DNA of 64,000 nt from Streptacidiphilus sp041262525 (lineage in GTDB: Bacteria > Actinomycetota > Actinomycetes > Streptomycetales > Streptomycetaceae): assembly GCF_041262525.1 (NCBI RefSeq), contig NZ_JBGCCK010000002.1, forward strand, positions 397,388-461,387, in the 5' to 3' direction. Made by a program: the position numbers and the translations under genes. Below are positions 56,626 through 64,000 of the stretch, in pieces. Under the pieces are notes generated by a model. It was not told where the DNA came from, did no database searches, and worked only from the letters and a program-made list of their open reading frames with translations. Positions within the stretch are counted from its first letter, which is position 1, and each line of letters begins with the position of its first letter.

Positions 56626-57684
56626 CTAGAGCGTCTCGACCCAGCGCAGGTGGCCCTCGACCACCGCGAGGGTGCGGTCGTCCCCGTCGGGGCCACGCAG
56701 GCGCAGTGCCGCGCCGATGCGGTCGCGGCGCGAGGCCGCGGGCCGAAGATCGGGGTCGGGGCCGTCCTCGACGCAGAGCCACCACAGCGGGCCGGCCGTG
56801 CCGACCGCAGCGATCGCCGCGTCGAACGCGGCCCGCCGATCCAGCGACACGTGCATGCGGGTCGCAGAGTGGTAGACCACCCGCGGCTCGCCCGGCGGTA
56901 GTTCCGCCGCCAGCGCGGGCAGCACGTCGACGGCGTCGCCGCGCAGCACCTGCGGCGGGTCCGCGGCGACCACGGCGAGCGCCGCGGCCAGCAGCCTGCG
57001 CTGGTCCAGGTTCTCCGGCCACACCAGAGCCTCAAGCCAGCGGCGGTCCGCCTCCGCCCGCACGTCGACCGGGTTCAGGTCGACGCCGTGGACACTGGCC
57101 AGCGCGGGCAGCGCGTCCAGGTCGGGGAGGGTGTCCGGGCCGTGCAGCGAGGCGACCAGCTGCACCGGGGAGGCCGGGTCGCCGTAGCGGCGGCTGCCGA
57201 GGGTGTAGCCGTAGCGGTCGAAGCGCAGGTTCAGTCCGGCGCTGGTGCCGACCTCGATCAGGTGGACCGGCGCGTCGGTGTGCTGGGCGATCTCGGCCAG
57301 CCCGATGCGCAGGCCGAGGGCCCGCTGCACCTGGTTGGTCTGCACGAGCCGGGTGCTGATCAGCCCGGTCAGCTCGGTTTCATGACGCAGGCAGAAGTCC
57401 AGCAGCGCAGGCCCGGCCGCCTCGTCCGGGGTGAGCGCGTCAGGGCCCGCCACCGAGGGGTAGTAGCGGGCAAGTTGATGCTCCGCGCCCGCCAGCAGCA
57501 GCTGGTGCACCGCGCCGAAGAACAGGAAGGTCGGGTACTGCCCGGCCCGGCCTCGCGCGGCCAAGGCGAGCAGTTGCTCCTCGGCGGCGACAGTGCGGCT
57601 GAGCGCGCGGTAGAGCGGCGAGGAGGTGAACTCGTCCGGCTCGGCGAACGCCTCCCGGGTGAAGTTGATGATCGTCTCGGTCAT
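56626..57684 (-). CDS. DUF2332 family protein
   Basis: 352 residues from ATG 57684. The signatures FLFFGAVHQLLLAGAEHQLA, LIEVGTSAGLNLRFDRYGY, GVDLNPVDVRAEADRRWLEA and VVYHSATRMHVSLDRRA identify the DUF2332 family. The GTSAGLNLRFDRY segment resembles a SAM-binding Rossmann loop, so a methyltransferase-like fold is plausible but unproved. Cytoplasmic; monocistronic. Confidence 0.9.
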   Translation of the reverse strand: MTETIINFTREAFAEPDEFTSSPLYRALSRTVAAEEQLLALAARGRAGQYPTFLFFGAVHQLLLAGAEHQLARYYPSVAGPDALTPDEAAGPALLDFCLRHETELTGLISTRLVQTNQVQRALGLRIGLAEIAQHTDAPVHLIEVGTSAGLNLRFDRYGYTLGSRRYGDPASPVQLVASLHGPDTLPDLDALPALASVHGVDLNPVDVRAEADRRWLEALVWPENLDQRRLLAAALAVVAADPPQVLRGDAVDVLPALAAELPPGEPRVVYHSATRMHVSLDRRAAFDAAIAAVGTAGPLWWLCVEDGPDPDLRPAASRRDRIGAALRLRGPDGDDRTLAVVEGHLRWVETL

Positions 57685-58291
57685 GACCGGAACCTAGCCC
57701 CCATCCGGGCTGCCGCGCACCAGCGCCTGTTCGGCGGACCAGTGCACAAGCGATCTCCCCCCTTGCAGCCGACCCCACCAGACGTCCCCGGAGTGACCCT
57801 GGAGGATCCGCCGGTCAGGCCCTGGCTGCGGCGATCGCTGGGCAGCGACAGGGGGTCCGCTCCCGCCGTCCGCGCCGCCCGTGTGATCTTGTCGGTGGCA
57901 GGTCGTGGGTCGCAGGGTAAGCCCCGGCGGGCACGGGGGCACACGCCGGGGCAGACTGGCCGCTCATGCCAGGTTGCCGAGGGTACAGGCGCAGCTACAG
58001 CCCCGGAAGCACTTGGCTTGCACCCCTCGCAGTGGTTCCGGCAGACGCAGTTCGGTGCAGACGGGGCCGTGGCCGCGCGCCGGGAGGCGGGGCCACGCAG
58101 GGGCCGGCCGTAACCGGTGCAGCGCACGAGCTGATCGGCGTCGGGCTCGACGCCGAGGCCCGGCAGCAGCGGAGTGTCGGTCACGGGGACGGCGTAGATC
58201 ACCCAGCCCCGCCAGCCAGGTCGTTCCGGATGCCACTCCGCCTCTGCTGGCGCAGGCTGGACACGAACGGCCTCGGTTGGAGGTGGACGCA
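57685..58291. other. 607-bp stretch without a supported gene
   Basis: Open frames exist on both strands, but none has a ribosome site, a recognisable domain or consistent codon usage. It separates DUF2332 from DUF1876 and looks like decayed or non-coding sequence. Only the last 20 bp (GGAGGTGGACGCA, the DUF1876 ribosome site) has a clear role. Confidence 0.5.
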
Positions 58292-58540
58292 ATGCAGACG
58301 ATCGTCGGCTGGCACATTGAGGTGGAATTCGAAGAGGTCGACAAGAAGACCCGTGCTGCCGCGCTGCTCAGGCTTCCGGATGGCACGGAGTTGCGTGCCC
58401 ACGGGCATGCGACGCGGCATCCAAGTGACCCGGATCAGCAGCGGGTCGGTGAGGAGCTGGCTGCGGCTCGTGTCCTCAACGCGCTTGCCCGCGGGTTGAT
58501 GGAGAAGGCTGGGGCAGAGCTCGCAGCGGTCAAGGCCTGA
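58292..58540 (+). CDS. DUF1876 / dsRBD-fold-like small protein
   Basis: 82 residues from ATG 58292 with GGAGGTGG upstream. IVGWHIEVEFEEVDKKTRAA, LPDGTELRAHGHATRHPSDP and VGEELAAARVLNALARGLME match DUF1876, small actinobacterial proteins with a double-stranded-RNA-binding-like fold, often several per genome. Function unknown. Confidence 0.9.
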   Translation: MQTIVGWHIEVEFEEVDKKTRAAALLRLPDGTELRAHGHATRHPSDPDQQRVGEELAAARVLNALARGLMEKAGAELAAVKA

Positions 58541-58964
58541 CCAGGCGTGCTGGACTGCCACCTCGAGGACTGACTCCCATCACGACCCGCCCTCCGTCGG
58601 GAGCGGACATCACAGCGCGAGGCACGGCCAGCCGTCGGCCTCGCAGGTGATGCACATGTACGGCCGCGACCGGTTCGTCGTCGGGCACCTCGATGTACCA
58701 GGTGCGCCCCGTCGGCCCGATCACCGTCTCGTGGTGGTGGTCGTACTCCGGTTCCCCGGATGTTCATGTGCCAGCGTGCTCGGCGAGGAGTTCGCGGGCC
58801 TTCACCACCCAACGCCGCACGGTGACCGGCTGGTGTAGCTCGATGTGGTCCGCGTCCGCCTCGGCGTTCACCACGCTGTTGGGCCAGTCCGCCGGATAGC
58901 CTCCGTCGCGGTGAACGCGCCGATTGTCCGACTCGGCGCCGGGCAGCGGGTGTGCGCCGCCCAC
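58530..58964 (-). pseudogene. Reading frame split by an in-frame TGA
   Basis: Two open stretches on the minus strand lie in the same frame, divided by one TGA at 58764-58766. The first ends HIELHQPVTVRRWVVKAREL and then LAEHAGT. The second continues GEPEYDHHHETVIGPTGR and then TWYIEVPDDEPVAAVHVHH, reading like real protein, and closes at 58530. No good ribosome site is seen for either. It may be a gene inactivated by a nonsense change, or two small genes. No family recognised. Confidence 0.35.
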
Positions 58965-59080
58965 GGCAGAGTGGCCGCCGGGTCGGTGCTTCGCCTTCCA
59001 CTCGCCCGGCTACGCCGCGCGGCCCACACGCATGCCCGCGTCCGGGTGCGCAGACGCCCAGCCCGGCGCAGCATGAGCCC

Positions 59081-59311
59081 ATGACCACGCCCGCCCCGAC
59101 CGACATCCCCGTGTACGTCTCTGCCTACAACCCGCAGGACCGCGACCGTCAGGTCCGCATCGTCCGACACGACGGCGCGACCATCACCGAGCCCTGCTCC
59201 AGCCAGAACCAACTCGAAGCCCTCGTCCAGCAGCACCGGCCAGGCACCGACCTCAACGACCCCGCACAGGTCCACTGGGCCGACCACCCCGGCGAATGGT
59301 CCGGCATCTGA
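59081..59311 (+). CDS. Small acidic protein of unknown function (76 aa)
   Basis: ATG 59081; 76 residues with sensible composition: IPVYVSAYNPQDRDRQVRIV, NQLEALVQQHRPGTDLNDPA, VHWADHPGEWSGI. GC-rich third positions support coding. The ribosome site is weak. No family recognised. Confidence 0.55.
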   Translation: MTTPAPTDIPVYVSAYNPQDRDRQVRIVRHDGATITEPCSSQNQLEALVQQHRPGTDLNDPAQVHWADHPGEWSGI

Positions 59312-59486
59312 CCCGCGCACCGGCCGGTCGGCGTGCACCGTGGCGGCAGGGCTCTGGATGCTTTGGGCTGCAAGACGCCGCCGCCGGGGCCGCCAGGCCC
59401 TCCAGCGCCCGCAGGTCGTCGGCGAGACGTCCCCCGTCACCCAGGACTCGTCTTCACGCTCGTGACCACCCACAGACGACTGCGGT

Positions 59487-59620
59487 GACTCCTGCAGTCC
59501 GCCGACCGTGCGGGGCTGCGCGAGCGAGTGGAGATCCTGTTGGATAGCGGCGTGAGCTCGGCTCAGGCTGGCCGGGAACTCGACGGCGTCAGGTACGCGC
59601 TGCGCCTCGCCCAAGGGTGA
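59487..59620 (+). pseudogene. Possible ankyrin-repeat fragment
   Basis: About 44 codons between a TGA and the TGA at 59618-59620 read SADRAGLRERVEILLDSGVS and then AGRELDGVRYALRLAQG. The pattern resembles one ankyrin unit (A..G..E.V..LL..G). There is no start or upstream repeat. It lies in a 329-bp gap that otherwise holds no gene. Weak evidence; it could be chance. Confidence 0.3.
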
Positions 59621-59640
59621 GCGCCAGAAGGGGGCTCACG

Positions 59641-60219
59641 GTGGCCGAGGATCTGTCCAAGGTGGCGGACTTCCTGTTCGAGACCGGCACGCTCAAGAAT
59701 GCCCGCCGTACCGGCTGGTGGATGGCCGGCGTCCGCGACCCGGAGAGCATCGCCGAGCACTCGTGGCGCACATCGCTCCTGGCATCGGTCATTGCGCAGT
59801 TGGAGGGCGCGGACCCGGCGCGTGCCGCGCTGATGGCGGTGTGGCACGACTCGCAGGAGTCGCGGACCGGGGACGTGAACCATCTGGGGAAGAAGTACAT
59901 GGGCCAGGAGGTCGACGCAGTGAGTGTGACCGCGGACCAGGTGGCGGGCATGCCCGAGGGTCTGGCGAAGGCGATCCAGGACGTCGTCGGCGAGTATGAG
60001 GCGAGGGAGACGCCGGAGGCGGTCTGCGCGCGGGACGCGGACAAGCTCGAGTGTCTGCTGCAGGGAATCGAGTACCGGGCGCAAGGCTACGAGCACGCGC
60101 AAAGGTGGATCGACAACAGCCGCGGCCGGCTCACGACGGAGACCGCGAAGAACTTGGCGGACGAGCTGATCGGCCGCGGTTCCCTCGGTTGGCTGAGGAC
60201 CGTGATGGGCGAGAGCTGA
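59641..60219 (+). CDS. HD-domain phosphohydrolase (YfbR/HDDC2-like)
   Basis: 192 residues from GTG 59641 with GGGGG seven bases upstream; GTG 59617 lacks spacing. HD metal ligands: SIAEHSWRTSLLA (His), AVWHDSQESRTGDVNHLGKK (His-Asp) and DADKLECLLQGIEY (Asp). This layout is that of 5'-deoxynucleotidases that dephosphorylate dNMPs. Cytoplasmic; the substrate is inferred from family only. Confidence 0.85.
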   Translation: MAEDLSKVADFLFETGTLKNARRTGWWMAGVRDPESIAEHSWRTSLLASVIAQLEGADPARAALMAVWHDSQESRTGDVNHLGKKYMGQEVDAVSVTADQVAGMPEGLAKAIQDVVGEYEARETPEAVCARDADKLECLLQGIEYRAQGYEHAQRWIDNSRGRLTTETAKNLADELIGRGSLGWLRTVMGES

Positions 60220-60307
60220 GCCGGGTGCCTTTCGCCTTGGGGAAGCCGACACCGCGACCGCGTAGCTCCAGGATGCGGCAGCGGAGGGCGTCGCTGATCC
60301 TGAGGCT

Positions 60308-60565
60308 ATGAGCAACCTTGAGACGGTTCGAACCATCACGGCGAGCACGTCCCGAGGCGGCGGTGTCACAGTGCAGATCTGGGAAGCCGAGTTGGACGAG
60401 GCTGGAATCGGCAGTCGCAGGGAGATCGCTACGCGCTCCGCTTCGACGTGGGAAGAGCTGGCTGCGCTGGGCGCGGAGTACAGCGTCCCTGAGGGCCATT
60501 GGCAGGTCGATGACGACGCGATGGAGACCCTCGGCCCTGAGGCGGCCCTGGACGATACCGACTGA
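60308..60565 (+). CDS. Small acidic protein of unknown function (85 aa)
   Basis: ATG 60308; 85 residues: NLETVRTITASTSRGGGVTV, IWEAELDEAGIGSRREIATR, EGHWQVDDDAMETLGPEAAL. Good coding composition and a strongly acidic tail. GAGG lies only two bases before the ATG, so the start is uncertain. No family recognised. Confidence 0.6.
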   Translation: MSNLETVRTITASTSRGGGVTVQIWEAELDEAGIGSRREIATRSASTWEELAALGAEYSVPEGHWQVDDDAMETLGPEAALDDTD

Positions 60566-60619
60566 TCGGCATGGCCCTACCCGGTTCCCCGGCGCGGGGC
60601 CTTCTGGTGATTGCGGCGG

Positions 60620-60922
60620 TCAGCCGGCGTCGGCCCGGCGGCGCATGTACGTGGCGGAGGGATAGTCGGCGACAAGGACCAGGACCTCGTCGCCGTCGCC
60701 GTCGCCCAGCAGGGTGTCGTACTGCGGGTCAGCTGGGGAGGTGCCGGTCACGACGTAGCTGGCGTCTTGGTCGTCGTCGGGTCCGCGGTGGGTGAGCTCC
60801 TTCGGGATGGCGATCCGGACCGGGGTGTCGTTGGGAACGCTGGCGAGGGCTTGCCGGAGTTGGCCGACGGTCCATTCGGGCACGGTGTGCTCGTAGGGCT
60901 CGTAGTCGCCGAGGTTCGTCAC
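60620..60922 (-). CDS. Small protein, DUF6225-like
   Basis: 100 residues from GTG 60922. EWTVGQLRQALASVPNDTPV and RIAIPKELTHRGPDDDQDAS resemble small actinobacterial proteins I recall as DUF6225; this is memory, not a search. The rest (DEVLVLVADYPSATYMRRR) completes a compact fold. It lies 23 bp after the CxxC mini-gene on the same strand. Confidence 0.65.
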   Translation of the reverse strand: MTNLGDYEPYEHTVPEWTVGQLRQALASVPNDTPVRIAIPKELTHRGPDDDQDASYVVTGTSPADPQYDTLLGDGDGDEVLVLVADYPSATYMRRRADAG

Positions 60923-60945
60923 TCGCGGAGCCTATCGGCTGTCCT

Positions 60946-61113
60946 CTACCTGACTGGATGTAGTTCCCACCTCGCGCATCCGAGATCATGCGGTGTCTGT
61001 CCGCCGAGTCCGTGGCAGCGCGGGCACAGTGGCCGGTCTCCGGTGGTGCTGGGCTGGTGGCCCCAACCGTGGCACATCGGGCAAAGGTCGCGGTCGGGGC
61101 GGGGCAGGTGCAC
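60946..61113 (-). CDS. 55-residue double CxxC zinc-finger protein
   Basis: GTG 61113 opens MHLPRPDRDLCPMCHGWGHQ and then, after a short linker, DRPLCPRCHGLGGQTPHDLG. The two CPxCHGxG motifs (Cys 11/14 and 30/33) are spaced 16 residues apart, like half of a DnaJ-type zinc-binding domain, and should hold one zinc. An AGG seven bases upstream is a weak ribosome site. It sits between the lipoprotein and the DUF6225-like gene on the same strand, probably in one transcript. Confidence 0.65.
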   Translation of the reverse strand: MHLPRPDRDLCPMCHGWGHQPSTTGDRPLCPRCHGLGGQTPHDLGCARWELHPVR

Positions 61114-61153
61114 GTCATGACCTGGCAGCGAGCCGGCGCCCCGACGGTTGCGG

Positions 61154-61555
61154 TCAGTGGCTTTCGCGGAGGGTGGCGTAGGCGGCGGCCTGCCCGACGC
61201 AGTCCATCTTCCCGGCGCTGGCAGGGATGGACTGGTCGAGGTGCTGGATCACCGAGTATTCGGTTTCGTCCTTGACGTTGTTCTTCTGCAGGTCGGCTTG
61301 GGTGGCGAAGACGATCCCGGCGACCTTGTCGAGGTCTTGGGTGCACTTGGCTGCGAGGTGCTGGAGTGCGGCCTGGTAGTCGGTGACGGGCTGGCTGTCG
61401 CCGTCGAGGTCGGCGAGTTTCTGTGCAGCACTGGGGGCAGCGGTGGTGGTGTCTGCGGCGGGTGGGGCTTGGTCGCTGCTGGTGGGTGTGGAGGGCAGTG
61501 CGCAGCCGGCGAGCGCGAGCAGTACGGCGGGGGCGAGGGTGAGGGTTCGACGCAT
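61154..61555 (-). CDS. Lipoprotein of unknown function
   Basis: 133 residues. A short basic N-terminus and hydrophobic core end in the lipobox LALAGC (Cys about residue 18). A Pro/Thr/Ser-rich spacer and a small helical domain (KLADLDGDSQPVTDYQAALQ ... FATQADLQKNNVKDETEYSV) with two further Cys residues follow. It should be lipid-anchored outside the membrane. No family recognised. Confidence 0.75.
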   Translation of the reverse strand: MRRTLTLAPAVLLALAGCALPSTPTSSDQAPPAADTTTAAPSAAQKLADLDGDSQPVTDYQAALQHLAAKCTQDLDKVAGIVFATQADLQKNNVKDETEYSVIQHLDQSIPASAGKMDCVGQAAAYATLRESH

Positions 61556-61826
61556 GCCCGGACTGTGCCACCGGCACGGGCGTGATCGTGCGGGAGTTGC
61601 CGGGATGTGACGCGGCGTTCGAGGGACGTCTCCAAGGTCATCCTCTCGCGTCTCAACGGGCAGGTCACAGCACTGAGATCCGTGGTCCGTCTCACGGTGT
61701 CCTGGGACGCCGGTTGCAGATTGCGGCGGTCAGACAGGCCGAGCAGAGTTCGGGCTGCGCCCCGCGCCGCCGATCTCCGGAACGCCGAGGCGCAGCCACC
61801 GCAGTCCAACACAGGGAACTCTCACC

Positions 61827-62330
61827 GTGAACAAGAAGCGCATCGCCCAGCTCCTCGGCGTCACCGCCTCCATCACCACACTCATGCTGGCCACCCCCGG
61901 CAGCGCCTACGCCGACGGGATCGACATCGGCTGGCACTCCCGCGCTACCGGGCACTGTCTCTTCTGGGCCCGCAACGCGGACGGTACCTTCGACCTTTCC
62001 AACGACGCCATCTGCTGGGGCACTCCGGACCAGGGTGGAGGGTGGGACGACTCGCAGAACAACGTTTCGGCGCAGACAGGCGCCTACTGGACGGAGAAGC
62101 CACACGGCTCCAACGGCACCGTGTGCCTCGCGTCAAATGGGCAGGGGCAGGCATACCTGGAGAACTGTTTGCAGCCCGCCAACTGGAACGAGCAGTGGGA
62201 GGAGCAGTGGGTCGGCAATGGTTACAACCTCGTGAACCGCTGGTCCCACTGGTGCCTTGACGGCAACGGCAGCGGGCAGATGTACACCAACCCGTGCCAG
62301 AGCGGCAACAACTACCAGGTCTGGTACTGA
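61827..62330 (+). CDS. Small secreted ricin-type (R-type) lectin
   Basis: 167 residues from GTG 61827 with AGGGA upstream. Signal peptide MNKKRIAQLL...GSAYA is cleaved near residue 29. The mature part has three similar Cys/Trp segments: HCLFWARNADGTFDL, VCLASNGQGQAYLENC with NEQWEEQW, and WCLDGNGSGQMYTNPC ending in NYQVWY. Repeated C-L-x and QxW features are those of a beta-trefoil lectin. No catalytic domain. It probably binds glycans outside the cell. Confidence 0.78.
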   Translation: MNKKRIAQLLGVTASITTLMLATPGSAYADGIDIGWHSRATGHCLFWARNADGTFDLSNDAICWGTPDQGGGWDDSQNNVSAQTGAYWTEKPHGSNGTVCLASNGQGQAYLENCLQPANWNEQWEEQWVGNGYNLVNRWSHWCLDGNGSGQMYTNPCQSGNNYQVWY

Positions 62331-62430
62331 GCGCAACCGGCTGACCCGTGCGATGCCCGTCTTCCTGCTTGGGAGGGCGGGCTTCCGCTTGTTCTCGCGC
62401 GTCACTCGTCGTGCGACTGGCGGCCAATCG

Positions 62431-62697
62431 TCAGGCGCTGAAGGCGGTGTACGCGGCCGAGCTGCTGATCTTCAACATCCCGGCTGCCTCGCTCACTGAC
62501 TTGTCAGCGACGAGCGTCCGTAGCGTCTGGGTCTCGGCTGGGATGGTGTTGCTCCAGTACAGGAGCGTGACCATCAGGGACGGGACGAGCGCGGGGACGA
62601 AGCCGTAGCCGAAGAACAGGTACGTCAACCCCATGCTGCCGAAGACGTTCGTCGCCTTCACGGCCAGCCACTCGTTGAACAGCGCCATGCGGCCCAC
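62431..62697 (-). CDS. Small membrane-associated protein
   Basis: 88 residues from GTG 62697 with GGGAGG seven bases upstream; ATG 62688 has none. FNEWLAVKATNVFGSMGLTY, LFFGYGFVPALVPSLMVTLL forms one or two membrane helices; the C-terminal third is polar. It resembles DUF1003-like starts (NEWLAVK), but too weakly to name. Divergent from the next gene. Confidence 0.6.
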   Translation of the reverse strand: MGRMALFNEWLAVKATNVFGSMGLTYLFFGYGFVPALVPSLMVTLLYWSNTIPAETQTLRTLVADKSVSEAAGMLKISSSAAYTAFSA

Positions 62698-62715
62698 TGT
62701 CCGGCCTCCCATCCA

Positions 62716-62937
62716 GTGACGATCTTCTTCCTGAACGACAACCGGGCGCTCCTGGTGGCTCCCAACCACTGGGGGCACGTCTCCGTGCGCATCACGTTCG
62801 GAGGAACCGCGAACCTCGGCACTTGGCACATCAGGCCGTACATCGAGATGGACGAACTGCTCAACAAGCTGGGCGGCTTTGACGGCAACTACCTCACCGA
62901 GCCGCGACCCATGTACAACGCGAGACTCACCGTCTGA
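62716..62937 (+). CDS. Small protein of unknown function (73 aa)
   Basis: GTG 62716; 73 residues: MTIFFLNDNRALLVAPNHWG, HVSVRITFGGTANLGTWHIR, PYIEMDELLNKLGGFDGNYL. Third positions are strongly GC, and the reverse strand reads poorly. No ribosome site is seen, so the true start may differ. Only 18 bp separate it from the divergent gene at 62697. No family recognised. Confidence 0.5.
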   Translation: MTIFFLNDNRALLVAPNHWGHVSVRITFGGTANLGTWHIRPYIEMDELLNKLGGFDGNYLTEPRPMYNARLTV

Positions 62938-62957
62938 CGTCAGCGGGCACCACGCAG

Positions 62958-63218
62958 TCAGTAGGCGGCGCGCGGCCCGGTTATCGACAGCGTCGCGCCG
63001 CCGTCGAGGGAGCTGGGGCAGCCGGCCGCTGTGGCGGTGGGCAGTTGGTAGCCACTCGGCAGGGGCTGGCACACCGTCTCGCCGAGGGCGTGCGGGTTGA
63101 CGGTGCTCGTGGTGAAGGTGACCGCCACCTTGGTGTAGCCCGCGACGGTTAATGGATCTCTACGCACACTCTGCGGAGGCATAGTTGATCTCCATGGCCC
63201 ACCACTCGAATAGACCAC
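62958..63218 (-). pseudogene. Probable 3' fragment of a secreted-protein gene
   Basis: The last ~65 codons read TVAGYTKVAVTFTTSTVNPH, ALGETVCQPLPSGYQLPTAT and AAGCPSSLDGGATLSITGPR, a Thr/Ser-rich beta domain with a Cys pair typical of exported proteins. The preceding ~20 codons look unrelated, and there is no signal peptide or ribosome site. I read it as a truncated remnant; a tiny intact gene cannot be excluded. Confidence 0.35.
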
Positions 63219-63228
63219 CTGCGCACGA

Positions 63229-63260
63229 CTGCGGTGAAGCCGGATCCGGCTTCACCGCAG
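63229..63260 (-). terminator. Perfect 32-bp palindrome after proline dehydrogenase
   Basis: CTGCGGTGAAGCCG on one side and its exact complement on the other meet at a GATC centre, giving an almost loop-free hairpin. It lies 16 bp after the stop codon of the minus-strand proline dehydrogenase gene and is a strong terminator candidate. Confidence 0.75.
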
Positions 63261-63276
63261 CTCAGTTGCCGTGACC

Positions 63277-64000
63277 TCAGTTCTTCGTCGCCAGCGCGCG
63301 CAGGAAGAAGGCCAGGTTGGCGGGGCGCTCCGCGAGGCGGCGCATGAAGTAGCCGTACCACTCGGTGCCGTAGGGCAGGTAGACGCGCATCGTCGCGCCC
63401 TCGGCGACCAGGCGCTCCTGCTCCTCCGGGCGGATTCCGTAGAGCATCTGGTACTCGAAGGAGTCCGCCTTGCGATCGTTGGCCGCGGCCAGCTCGCCCG
63501 CGATGCGGATGAGGCGCGGGTCGTGGGAGGCCACCATGGGGTAGCCCTCGCCCGCCATCAGCACCTTGAGGCAGCGGACGTAGGCCAGGTCGACGTCCGA
63601 CTTCTTCTGGAACGCCACCGAGGCCGGCTCCTGGTACGCGCCCTTGCACAGGCGGACGCGGCTGCCCGGGCCGCTGAACTCGGCGCAGTCGGACTCCGTG
63701 CGGTGCAGGTAGGCCTGCAGGACGACGCCCAGCCACGGGAAGTCGGCGCGCAGCGCCTTCGCGATCGCCAGCGTGGAGTCCGTCGTGGTGTGGTCCTCCA
63801 TGTCGAGAGTCACCGTCGTGCCCACGGCCGCCGCGGCCGCGCAGATGCGGCGGGCGTTCTCGAGGGCGACCTTCTCGCCTTCCTCGGGCAGGAACTGGCC
63901 CACCCCCGAGAGCTTGACCGAGACCTCGGCGCGGTCCGCCAGGCCGGTCTCGCCGAGCGCCGCCAGCAGGTGCTCGTAGGCCTCCGCCGTGGCCGCTGCC
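63277..64000 (-). CDS. Proline dehydrogenase, C-terminal part (truncated by window edge)
   Basis: The last 241 codons of a monofunctional PutA-type enzyme (first complete codon at 63999). It oxidises proline to pyrroline-5-carboxylate with FAD. Signatures: VSVKLSGVGQFLPEEGE, TLDMEDHTTTD, RVRLCKGAYQEP (FAD/substrate Arg and Lys) and the C-terminal YLPYGTEWYGYFMRRLAERP, whose YGxxWYGYFMRR stretch binds proline. The start is outside the window. Confidence 0.94.
   Translation of the reverse strand, partial: AAATAEAYEHLLAALGETGLADRAEVSVKLSGVGQFLPEEGEKVALENARRICAAAAAVGTTVTLDMEDHTTTDSTLAIAKALRADFPWLGVVLQAYLHRTESDCAEFSGPGSRVRLCKGAYQEPASVAFQKKSDVDLAYVRCLKVLMAGEGYPMVASHDPRLIRIAGELAAANDRKADSFEYQMLYGIRPEEQERLVAEGATMRVYLPYGTEWYGYFMRRLAERPANLAFFLRALATKN

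Noticed and set aside
57681..58292. 204-codon minus-strand frame between DUF2332 and DUF1876
   Set aside because: No ribosome site, no domain and poor codon bias; it overlaps the DUF2332 start.

Overview
High-GC actinobacterial chromosome with strongly GC-biased third codon positions, many GTG starts and dense ATGA/GTGA overlaps. Gene content (cobalamin operons with a LAxTG cell-wall protein beside them, paired TerD domains, DUF1876, DUF2332, PepN) points to the Streptomycetaceae. The species cannot be named. Every call rests on reading the sequence and recalling families; no database was searched.

Layout. 1-5.1 kb: truncated secreted BNR-repeat protein, then a minus-strand operon (unknown protein, glutamine-synthetase-like ligase, amidohydrolase) resembling a split FluG. 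5.2-8.6 kb: dispersed palindromic repeats, an alpha/beta hydrolase whose nucleophile Ser is Gly, and an FAD oxidoreductase. 8.66-19.6 kb: first cobalamin operon, behind a B12 riboswitch (cobD-cobQ-cobN-chlID-cobO-cobB-ychJ family). 19.6-31.8 kb: glycan locus: a PslG/GH39-like hydrolase, a seven-gene overlapping minus-strand operon (two GT2 enzymes, a degenerate phosphoribosyltransferase-like protein, a small membrane protein, polysaccharide deacetylase, Wzx-like flippase, GT-C-like membrane protein) and a divergent ATP-grasp/flavoprotein pair. 31.8-40.9 kb: second cobalamin operon behind a second B12 riboswitch (cobI-cobM-cbiD-cobL-cbiG/cobJ-ferredoxin-cobH-cbiX-cobC). 40.9-52.3 kb: LAMTG wall protein, membrane protein, uracil-DNA glycosylase, a STAND/TPR ATPase without a DNA-binding domain, amidohydrolase, aminopeptidase N, aldehyde dehydrogenase. 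52.4-63.2 kb: TerD pair, TetR/DUF1772 divergon with matching operators, then small orphan genes and decayed fragments. 63.3-64 kb: proline dehydrogenase, cut by the window edge.

How the genes work together. The two cobalamin operons share a promoter and riboswitch design and supply most corrin-ring methylation, contraction, cobalt insertion, adenosylation, amidation and side-arm steps. They mix early-insertion genes (CbiX, CbiD, CbiG) with the late CobN-type chelatase. The block between them looks like a self-contained surface-glycan assembly line, and it is the best candidate for an undescribed system. Four copies of a ~130-bp palindromic element in two subfamilies lie next to gene 3' ends and may act as terminators.
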